A stretch of 8,490 nt of DNA from Methanomassiliicoccus sp. UBA6 (lineage in GTDB: Archaea; Thermoplasmatota; Thermoplasmata; Methanomassiliicoccales; Methanomassiliicoccaceae), in assembly GCA_002508545.1 (NCBI GenBank), contig DAVH01000049.1, positions 83,149 to 91,638 of the forward strand, given 5' to 3'. The notes below the pieces were generated by a model, which was not told the origin of the DNA, did no database searches, and was given only the letters and a program-made list of their open reading frames with translations. Position numbers and translations under genes: made by a program. This document shows, piece after piece, positions 1-5,321 of the stretch (the first letter of the stretch is position 1; each line of letters opens with the position of its first letter).

Positions 1-2773
1 CGCCGGCGCGGGCGGCCTCGATCGCGGCGTTCAGCGCCAGCAGGTTCGTCTGATCGGAGATGTTGGTTATGACATCGACTATCTCGCCGATCTCCTCCGA
101 GCGCTTGCCGAGTACGGCGATGACCTTCGCGGACTCGTCGACGACCTTGGCGATCTCCTGCATCTTCTTGATCGTCGCTTCCACGGTCCCCTTCCCCTTC
201 ATGGCGCCCTCGCTGGCGAAGGCCGCGGCGGAACGGGCCGACTCGGACTTCTCGGAGACCATCTCCACCGAGGATGCCATCTCCGCCATGACCTTGGCGG
301 TCTCGTCGACCTGGGCGGCCTGGTTCTGCGCGCCCCTCGAGATCTGCTGGATGGCCGCGCTGACCTGCTCGGTCGAAGCGTTCATCTCCTCTGCCGAGGA
401 CGCCAGCTCCTGTGAGGTCGAGGAGACCATGTCCACGGAGTTGTTGACCTCGGTCAGCAGCTGGAGCACGGCTTCCTTGAACTGGCGTATGGCGAGGTGA
501 AGCTCCTCGAAGAGCTCGTACGCCTCCTGGGTGTCCGCGTCGCACTCCGGAAGCTCCGTCGCCGCGGTAAGGTCTCCCTCGGCCATCTGCTCCAGCACGC
601 CCTTGATCAAGTTAGCTGATTCAACCTGGTAGTTGGAGATCTTCTGCGACTTCCTGGCCATCTGCTTGATGTTGGTCTGATCGGTCACGAACTCGAACGA
701 CCCGATGACCTCTCCGTTGTCGCTCAGCAGCGGCGCCCCGGCGCAGAAGATGTCCATGCGGTTGCCGCCCACCACGCAGTCGTTCTCGCAGGTGTACACG
801 CCCTTGATGCGCATGGCCTCGCTGCACGGGCAGGCGGTGGTCCGGCACTTGGAGGTGTTCCACAGGTCCGCGCACTTCAGGCCCACAAGCTCCTTCTTGC
901 TCTTGCCCAAGAGCTTGGCCCCGGCCTCGTTGATGTACATGATGCGCAGGTCCTTATCCATGAACTGGATCGGCGTGGGGATGGATTCGAAGTTGCCGAC
1001 CACGGAGTCGAGGATGTGGTTGATCCCATCGACGATCATCTTGTAGTTGCCTCCGTGGTTCTCGGAGCTGACCCGCTCGTCCAGGCGGCCCTGGATGGCG
1101 GCCCGGGACAGGGCATTGGTGTCCTTGATGAGCGCCCGGATGGCCTCGCGCGCCTTGATCATGTTGTCCATGATCTGCTGGAACGACGCCCTGCTCTCCT
1201 GGGTGTACTCGTCGGCCTCGGCCACGGTGGTGTCGAAGGACAGGTCCCCGACGGCGAGCATCTCCAGTCCCCTGGCGATCCGCTCCACCTCGTGCTTGTC
1301 GTACCTTATCTTGCGCATGGCCTTGGTGACGTCCTGCAGGATCTCGACATGACCGATCACCTCCCCCTTGGCGTTCTTCAGGTAGGACACGTCGATCTGG
1401 TTGGTCTTCCCGTTGCGCTCGGCCATGGTCCTGCTCTGCCCGTGCTTCAGACGAACGATGCCGCAGTCCTTGGTGCCGCACACCTGTCCGTTCCAGGCCT
1501 GGCAGTTCAGACCGAGCAGCTCGCTCTTGGGCCTCTTGAGAATGTCCAGGGACGCCTTGTTCAGATAGGTCATCCTCATCTCGGGGTCGGTGACCGACAG
1601 GGGGAAGGGCAGGGCATCGAGTATCTGCTCGTACCAGAATGTCTTCTCCACGACCAGGTCGAGGGTCTTGTTGAACCCGGACACCACGTTCGCGAACTCG
1701 CCCTGGTGGCGGGAGGGGTCGGCCCTCTTGCTGAAGTCGCCGTTGGCGGCCGCGTCGTTCAGGGCCTTCGTGTCGTCGACCAGCGCCTTGATGGAGCTGC
1801 GGAAGAGGTCAAGGTTGTCCCTCAAGCTTACCAGGTCTCCCTTCGCCTCCAGGTCGAAGCTGTGGGACAGGTCTCCCTGGGCTATGTGGCCGAACTGGTC
1901 CATCGTGACCCTCAGGAGCTCGTTGAGCGAGTCGATGGTCTCGTTGGTCCCGTCGACGATGCTCTTGTAGTTGCCCTCGAACTTGGAGGCGTCCAGCCTT
2001 GCCTTGAGGTGGCCAGCGTGCACTTCTTCGGTGAGGCGGCGCACCGCCTTGGTGATCTCCGTTTCCTTGCTGATGTCGGTGATGAGCTCGATGGCGCCGA
2101 CCACCTTGCCGCTCTCGTCCTTGACCGGGGCGACCGAGCACCTGATCGGCAGGTCGCCCGATGGCAGGTGAGATACCGTGTCCCCGGTGAAGGCGCGCTC
2201 CTCGATGAGGGTCTTGCGCACGACGCAGTTTCCGCTCTTGCAGTGGTCGGTGTTCATTAGCAGGTGGCAGGGCGTGCCGACCACCTGGTCTAGATTCTTG
2301 CCGACCATCTTGAGGGCGGCGTTGTTCATGAAGGTGACCTTAAGCTCCCGGTCGATGGCCATCACCGGGCTGGGGATGCCCTGCAGGAACGCCAGGGCGC
2401 CGTCGCCGGCCGAGGATTGGGGCATCACGAACCCCACGCTCCCGACCACGTTGCCGGAGGCATCAATGTTCGGCCGTGCGGACACGGTCACGGTCTGCTT
2501 CACATCATCGTTGTTGACGAAAACGATATCCTTTACCTCGATGGATCGGCCGGAGGACACCGCGTCGATGACCTTGCATCCCTTCTTCCCGATGGCTCCG
2601 TTGAAAACATCACGGACCCTCATTCCCATGGCGTCCTTGGCGCTCAACCCGGTCAGCTCGGCCGCGGCATCATTGAAGTGAACGATCTTCCATCCTGCAT
2701 CAGTGATGTAAGCTGCAACTGGCAGGCTCGCGATTATCTCCTCGTCGAACATCTCCTTGGAACCCTGTCTCAT
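1..2773 (-). CDS. Cytosolic methyl-accepting chemotaxis protein, multi-PAS/HAMP, C-terminus cut off by window edge
   Basis: Soluble chemoreceptor that would pass a PAS-sensed signal to a CheA/CheW array. The frame is open from ATG (2773-2771) to the window edge: 924 residues, 3' end missing. Approximate order: PAS1 10-118, PAS2 126-235, HAMP-like units 240-385, PAS3 388-480, HAMP-like 495-590, PAS4 590-695, HAMP-like 705-770, then the MCP signalling coiled coil from about 770. The visible end, 907-924, is the conserved hairpin-tip motif DQTNLLALNAAIEAARAG, diagnostic for MCPs. There is no signal peptide or hydrophobic segment, so it is probably cytoplasmic. PAS2, PAS3 and PAS4 each carry C-x(7,8)-C-x4-C (C169/C178/C183, C424/C432/C437, C634/C643/C648); PAS4 also has C650, C662 and C666. 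PAS1 lacks the pattern. The start is supported by GGGAG seven bases upstream. It is divergent from cheR. Family assignment is very sure; the ligand is unknown. Confidence 0.95.
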   Translation of the reverse strand, partial: MRQGSKEMFDEEIIASLPVAAYITDAGWKIVHFNDAAAELTGLSAKDAMGMRVRDVFNGAIGKKGCKVIDAVSSGRSIEVKDIVFVNNDDVKQTVTVSARPNIDASGNVVGSVGFVMPQSSAGDGALAFLQGIPSPVMAIDRELKVTFMNNAALKMVGKNLDQVVGTPCHLLMNTDHCKSGNCVVRKTLIEERAFTGDTVSHLPSGDLPIRCSVAPVKDESGKVVGAIELITDISKETEITKAVRRLTEEVHAGHLKARLDASKFEGNYKSIVDGTNETIDSLNELLRVTMDQFGHIAQGDLSHSFDLEAKGDLVSLRDNLDLFRSSIKALVDDTKALNDAAANGDFSKRADPSRHQGEFANVVSGFNKTLDLVVEKTFWYEQILDALPFPLSVTDPEMRMTYLNKASLDILKRPKSELLGLNCQAWNGQVCGTKDCGIVRLKHGQSRTMAERNGKTNQIDVSYLKNAKGEVIGHVEILQDVTKAMRKIRYDKHEVERIARGLEMLAVGDLSFDTTVAEADEYTQESRASFQQIMDNMIKAREAIRALIKDTNALSRAAIQGRLDERVSSENHGGNYKMIVDGINHILDSVVGNFESIPTPIQFMDKDLRIMYINEAGAKLLGKSKKELVGLKCADLWNTSKCRTTACPCSEAMRIKGVYTCENDCVVGGNRMDIFCAGAPLLSDNGEVIGSFEFVTDQTNIKQMARKSQKISNYQVESANLIKGVLEQMAEGDLTAATELPECDADTQEAYELFEELHLAIRQFKEAVLQLLTEVNNSVDMVSSTSQELASSAEEMNASTEQVSAAIQQISRGAQNQAAQVDETAKVMAEMASSVEMVSEKSESARSAAAFASEGAMKGKGTVEATIKKMQEIAKVVDESAKVIAVLGKRSEEIGEIVDVITNISDQTNLLALNAAIEAARAG
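1029..1051 (-). repeat. HAMP-unit internal repeat, copy B
   Basis: Partner of the repeat at 1953-1975, about 920 bases apart, roughly one HAMP-PAS-HAMP module. A more diverged third unit, GEFANVVSG, lies between PAS2 and PAS3. Confidence 0.7.
1953..1975 (-). repeat. HAMP-unit internal repeat, copy A
   Basis: Encodes GNYKSIVDG within a HAMP-like unit (from residue 267). It matches 21 of 23 bases at 1029-1051, which encodes GNYKMIVDG from residue 575. It indicates duplication of HAMP-PAS modules within the receptor gene. Confidence 0.7.
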
Positions 2774-2780
2774 GATATTT

Positions 2781-2785
2781 CTCCC
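2781..2785 (-). promoter_or_regulatory. Ribosome binding site of the MCP gene
   Basis: GGGAG on the minus strand lies seven bases before the ATG at 2773-2771. It supports this start over any upstream in-frame codon; the frame stays open for some distance upstream without a better signal. This is the clearest Shine-Dalgarno-like site among the complete starts here; cheR, the zinc ribbon gene and the TrmB gene appear to lack one. Confidence 0.6.
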
Positions 2786-2843
2786 TTTTATGCCAGATTC
2801 CAACCATAAGATGGAATAATTATCTTCGAGTAAAAAATATGAA

Positions 2844-2853
2844 TATATTTATA
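2844..2853 (-). promoter_or_regulatory. Putative archaeal TATA box for the MCP gene
   Basis: The minus strand reads TATAAATATA in a very AT-rich stretch (about 2831-2860). With the usual archaeal spacing of about 25 bases, transcription would begin near 2823, leaving a leader of about 50 bases that contains the GGGAG site. This is inference from motif and spacing only. Confidence 0.5.
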
Positions 2854-2887
2854 CAAACAATGGACCACTATCGAAATTGATTATAAG

Positions 2888-2910
2888 ATTCTAGATAAAT
2901 GAGAGCGCTC
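2888..2910 (+). repeat. Composite direct repeat, copy 1
   Basis: ATTCTAGA (2888-2895), six bases, then AGAGCGCT (2902-2909). Both blocks contain a six-base palindrome (TCTAGA, AGCGCT). TTATAA at 2881-2886 lies just upstream, so this may be a promoter with its initiation region or a pair of protein-binding sites. The partner copy is at 3075-3095. Confidence 0.6.
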
Positions 2911-2912
2911 GA

Positions 2913-2952
2913 TCGGCCGCTTTTCGGCTTTGGGCAGCCGCCCGGAGGCCGA
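2913..2952. other. Potential stem-loop structure
   Basis: TCGGCC (2913-2918) can pair with GGCCGA (2947-2952). Inside, CGGCT (2925-2929) can pair with AGCCG (2936-2940) around a six-base loop. The nested stems lie in a GC-rich block within an otherwise AT-rich spacer. It could be a structured leader or small RNA, or just a by-product of GC-rich sequence. No known RNA family is recognised. Confidence 0.25.
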
Positions 2953-3074
2953 GCAGACAGTGCTTACTGACGTATCGTCCAGATTATATGGCGTCCGGCG
3001 GGAGCGAACGGCAGGTATAGATGATGTTGCGCACCGCGGCATCGTTCCGCCCCTAAGTTTTCATAAATATCAGA

Positions 3075-3095
3075 ATTCTAGAACGATAGAGCGCT
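3075..3095 (+). repeat. Composite direct repeat, copy 2
   Basis: ATTCTAGA (3075-3082), five bases, then AGAGCGCT (3088-3095), matching both blocks of copy 1 exactly with a spacer one base shorter. ATAAATAT at 3063-3070 precedes it, again TATA-like. It lies 73 bases before the cheR start. Sixteen matched bases in the same order within one intergenic region is unlikely by chance; the role is not known. Confidence 0.6.
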
Positions 3096-3131
3096 TATCC
3101 ACGGTCGCAGGGAGCGGACCCACCCGCCAAG

Positions 3132-3140
3132 CTATTTATT
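3132..3140 (+). promoter_or_regulatory. Putative TATA box for cheR
   Basis: CTATTTATT is centred about 32 bases before the cheR ATG. Archaeal spacing would put transcription start near 3160, giving a leader of only a few bases. No Shine-Dalgarno sequence is present just before the ATG, which fits leaderless or near-leaderless translation. The upstream ATAAATAT at 3063-3070 is an alternative promoter. Confidence 0.4.
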
Positions 3141-3167
3141 TCCACCACCTCATGGGCCGCATCGGCC

Positions 3168-4013
3168 ATGGACAAGGTTTGCACTGACAGGGGCTTCCTG
3201 GACCTGAAGCGCTTGATAGGGGAGCAGCTATCCCTCGATTGCAACCACTACAAGGACAGCTACCTTCAGCGGCGGCTCGCGGTCCGGATGCGGGATCGGG
3301 GGGCGCGCACCTACGGAGATTATATCAGCCTTCTGAAGAGCGACCCCGGGGAGTACGACGAGCTCCTGCGAGACCTGACCATCAACGTGACCCAGTTCTT
3401 CCGCGATCATGCGGTCTTCAAGGCCCTGGAGGAAGCGGTCCTGCCGATGCTCATCTACCGGAAGGTGACCAGGGGGGAGGCGTCGATCCGCGTGTGGAGC
3501 GCGGGATGCTCCAGCGGCGAGGAGCCGTACTCGATCTGCATCCTTCTCCGGGAGCTGCTGGGCGAGGAGTTCGACAACTTCTCGCTCACCATCGTGGGCT
3601 CGGACATCGACGAGGAGGTGCTGCAGAGCGCCCAGGAGGCCGTCTACCTCCCGCGCCAAGTGGTCAACGTACCGCGGGCCTACCTGGAGAGGTACTTCGT
3701 TCCGGACAACGGCAGCTACCGCCTCTGCCAGGAGATCAAGGACATGGTCAGGTTCCGCAACATCGACCTGTTCACCGGCACCGCCGGCTCCCATTTCGAC
3801 ATGATCCTCTGCCGCAACGTGGTGATATATTTCACCCGGGAGATGCAGGAACGCCTCTACATGAGGTTCTACTCGGCGCTCCGGGAGGGCGGCTACTTCG
3901 TGATGGGCAACACCGAGACCCTGGTCGGCGAGGCCGCCCACAGGTTCAAGCAAGCGTTCGTCCGCGAGCGGATCTATCAGAAGGAGGCGGACGGGGAAGA
4001 GGGGACGCGATAG
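3168..4013 (+). CDS. cheR: Chemotaxis protein methyltransferase CheR
   Basis: S-adenosylmethionine-dependent methyltransferase that methylates glutamates on chemoreceptors to set adaptation; cytoplasmic. It has 281 residues, a normal CheR length. The N-terminal helical CheR domain spans about 1-85 and includes the NVTQFFRD motif (73-80), typical of the N-terminal/catalytic boundary. The catalytic domain has SAM motif I WSAGCSSGEEPYS (110-122), the acidic GSDID loop (144-148) and ILCRNVVIYF (213-222), all standard for CheR. The C-terminus lacks the pentapeptide-binding TPR extension seen in some relatives. The gene is divergent from the MCP gene, its likely substrate. An ATG at 3152 is out of frame; 3168 gives the full family N-terminus. 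All key motifs are intact. Confidence 0.96.
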   Translation: MDKVCTDRGFLDLKRLIGEQLSLDCNHYKDSYLQRRLAVRMRDRGARTYGDYISLLKSDPGEYDELLRDLTINVTQFFRDHAVFKALEEAVLPMLIYRKVTRGEASIRVWSAGCSSGEEPYSICILLRELLGEEFDNFSLTIVGSDIDEEVLQSAQEAVYLPRQVVNVPRAYLERYFVPDNGSYRLCQEIKDMVRFRNIDLFTGTAGSHFDMILCRNVVIYFTREMQERLYMRFYSALREGGYFVMGNTETLVGEAAHRFKQAFVRERIYQKEADGEEGTR

Positions 4014-4078
4014 CGAACGGCGGCCCTCCGCCCCCCGAGCGATACCGGTGCGGATAACGGTGGACGAAGGCCTAAGGA

Positions 4079-4084
4079 TTTTAT
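4079..4084 (+). promoter_or_regulatory. Putative TATA box for the zinc ribbon gene
   Basis: TTTTAT, preceded by a purine-rich AAGGA that could act as a BRE, lies about 25 bases before the ATG at 4107. Transcription would then start at or very near the start codon. No Shine-Dalgarno sequence precedes it, consistent with a leaderless mRNA. It also suggests this gene has its own promoter rather than depending on cheR 93 bases upstream. Confidence 0.45.
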
Positions 4085-4106
4085 CTTCGCACACGAATGC
4101 GCCCTC

Positions 4107-4361
4107 ATGAAGGGCGTGGCCGTGCCTCTGGTGGTCCTGGGCCTCTTCGGCCGTTCCAAGAAGGCTGAGAAGCCGGTTAAGGCCGAGAAGGGAGCGTTCA
4201 TCAGGTGCCCAGCTTGCAGGAAGGAGCTTCACAGAACCATCCCGCGCTGCCCGTACTGCTCCGCGTTCCTCGAGATCGTCTGTCCGAACTGCGACCGCAC
4301 GACCAACCGGAGCCTCAGCGCCTGCCCGTACTGCGGCAAGCCGTTCAAAGAGAGCAGGTGA
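4107..4361 (+). CDS. Small double zinc ribbon protein
   Basis: An 84-residue protein of unknown function. Residues 4-14 are hydrophobic, followed by a lysine-rich linker (16-28). The rest carries four CxxC knuckles: C34/C37, C48/C51, C59/C62 and C73/C76. This paired arrangement is that of a DZR-type double zinc ribbon with two zinc sites. Such domains bind nucleic acid or protein partners; nothing here shows which. The hydrophobic N-terminus is short for a membrane anchor, but it and the basic linker could tether the ribbons to the membrane. The start is chosen from the TATA-like box 25 bases upstream and the absence of a better in-frame start; an ATG at 4098 is out of frame and stops early. 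It faces the TrmB gene convergently with only 33 bases between stops. Confidence 0.8.
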   Translation: MKGVAVPLVVLGLFGRSKKAEKPVKAEKGAFIRCPACRKELHRTIPRCPYCSAFLEIVCPNCDRTTNRSLSACPYCGKPFKESR

Positions 4362-4394
4362 GCGGCCGTATCGGCATTACGGGTCGAATCGAGA

Positions 4395-5243
4395 TCAGCC
4401 CTTTTTCGCGTCGCCTTTGACCGGGAAGCCATCTTGACGGTCGCCCCGTCCGGGCCCGGCGCGGACCTCCTCGGAGTTCTTGATGACCACGTTCACCGTC
4501 TCCAGGGCGAACAGGCTCATGATCGTCCCGTTGATGACGATCGCCCGGCGGACATCGTTCTCCTTCGAAAGCACGAACGTGGTCTCCTTGTCGATGAGCA
4601 TGATCAGCTCTACGCAGTACCTGCCGTCCCGGGTGTGGAAGCCGCTCTCGTGAAGCTCCCCGTCCATCTCCGGTATGTGGGGGGTGCTTTCCTTCAGCCT
4701 CATCACCTTCGTCCTCCCAAGCTGGCCCGCGAAGCTCTCCGGCGCATGGGACGGGGCCACGGTGACCTCGATATCCATCGACCTCTCCTTCAGGAGCTTG
4801 GCGTACCGGAGGAGGTGGCTATTGCTGAAGCATATGAGCACGATGCTGCTCTTGGCCGAGGACAGCAGCTCGGTGATCTTGTGATCGATGGCCCACTCCC
4901 CCATGAGGGTCCATATGGGGTTCTGCGCCTTCTCCGCCCTCCGCCCGAGCTCGCTCAGCTCCCGGACGATCTCATCATTGGCCCGCCTGATCTCCTCCAT
5001 GAGATGGTTGGACGCGACCAGGGGTTCGTTCGCCCGGTAGCAGATGGGGTTTGAGTTTCCGACCTGAACGAAGCCCCTCTCCGCCAAGCGCTCCATGACA
5101 TCATAGGCCCGGGAGCGGGGCACCCCGCTCTCCACGCTTATCTCCTTGACCGTGCCCTCTCCCAGGATGACAGTGGCGACATATGCTCGGGCCTCATACT
5201 CGCTCAGCCCCAGTCTCATCAGGTGATCGATCAGCTCTGTCAT
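4395..5243 (-). CDS. TrmB-family transcriptional regulator
   Basis: A 282-residue DNA-binding regulator. The N-terminal winged helix-turn-helix spans about 1-75: LGLSEYEARAY (11-21) is the family opening, the helix-turn-helix covers 31-59, and PRSRAYDVMERL (42-53) is the recognition helix. A short helical linker (about 78-105) follows. The C-terminal half starts with a tryptophan-containing segment (WTLMGEWAIDHKITEL), matching the PLD-like effector domain of TrmB proteins, which in characterised members binds sugars. The last ~20 residues are charged and likely disordered. The length is normal for the family. The ligand here is unknown; a sugar cannot be assumed. Divergent placement beside the MMPL gene suggests it controls that transporter and perhaps itself. 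No Shine-Dalgarno sequence is seen, and a TATA-like box about 28 bases upstream fits leaderless translation. Confidence 0.9.
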   Translation of the reverse strand: MTELIDHLMRLGLSEYEARAYVATVILGEGTVKEISVESGVPRSRAYDVMERLAERGFVQVGNSNPICYRANEPLVASNHLMEEIRRANDEIVRELSELGRRAEKAQNPIWTLMGEWAIDHKITELLSSAKSSIVLICFSNSHLLRYAKLLKERSMDIEVTVAPSHAPESFAGQLGRTKVMRLKESTPHIPEMDGELHESGFHTRDGRYCVELIMLIDKETTFVLSKENDVRRAIVINGTIMSLFALETVNVVIKNSEEVRAGPGRGDRQDGFPVKGDAKKG

Positions 5244-5261
5244 GTCACTGCACCAATGACA
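5238..5261. promoter_or_regulatory. Candidate operator: TGTCA repeats around the TrmB start
   Basis: TGTCA occurs at 5238-5242 and 5243-5247, and its reverse complement TGACA at 5257-5261. The second and third form an inverted repeat with a nine-base spacer, lying between the start codon and the TATA-like element. A dimeric regulator binding here could block its own transcription. The half-sites are only five bases long, so chance occurrence is quite possible. Confidence 0.25.
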
Positions 5262-5265
5262 ACAA

Positions 5266-5276
5266 ACTTATTAACT
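5266..5276. promoter_or_regulatory. Shared TATA-like element of the divergent TrmB/MMPL promoter
   Basis: ACTTATTAACT (AGTTAATAAGT on the minus strand) is nearly symmetrical and AT-rich. On the minus strand it is centred about 28 bases from the TrmB ATG, right for a leaderless transcript. On the plus strand it would place a start near 5297, giving the MMPL gene a leader of about 25 bases that contains a purine-rich ribosome binding site. A single element may therefore serve both genes. Inference from position only. Confidence 0.4.
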
Positions 5277-5305
5277 TTGGCTCATTTGGCTTCCCACCTT
5301 ACTTA

Positions 5306-5318
5306 GAAGGATGGGGAG
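5306..5318 (+). promoter_or_regulatory. Ribosome binding region of the MMPL gene
   Basis: A purine-rich stretch (GAAGG then GGGGAG) ends three bases before the ATG at 5322. The GGGGAG is close to the start; GAAGG is at a more usual distance. Together they support 5322 as the start. The upstream ATG at 5311 reads only four codons and then stops. Confidence 0.45.
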
Positions 5319-5321
5319 ACA

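Larger units (their letters stand above)
2774..3167. other. Divergent intergenic region between MCP and cheR
   Basis: No convincing gene lies in these 394 bases. The part next to the MCP gene is AT-rich and holds its likely promoter. A GC-rich block at about 2902-2955 can fold, and a composite repeat occurs at 2888-2910 and 3075-3096. A small TTG-initiated frame at 2930-3187 has no recognisable domain, no ribosome binding site and runs past the cheR start, so I do not call it. The length and structure suggest regulation of both chemotaxis genes from here. Confidence 0.6.

Noticed and set aside
1016..2260. Plus-strand open frame of 414 residues
   Set aside because: It lies antisense to the well-supported MCP gene. 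Its composition (repetitive Leu/Val/Gly/Asp/His) is what the opposite strand of a GC-rich gene gives, and it shows no domain.
2930..3187. Small TTG-initiated frame of 85 residues between MCP and cheR
   Set aside because: No ribosome binding site, no recognisable domain, mixed composition, and it overlaps the cheR start.
3228..4232. Minus-strand open frame of 334 residues
   Set aside because: It is antisense to cheR and overlaps the zinc ribbon gene. The plus strand encodes clear CheR motifs; this frame has none.
4398..4410. Short T-run (4402-4406) as a terminator after the zinc ribbon gene
   Set aside because: Only five T residues, located inside the end of the convergent TrmB gene and without a clear stem; too weak to call.
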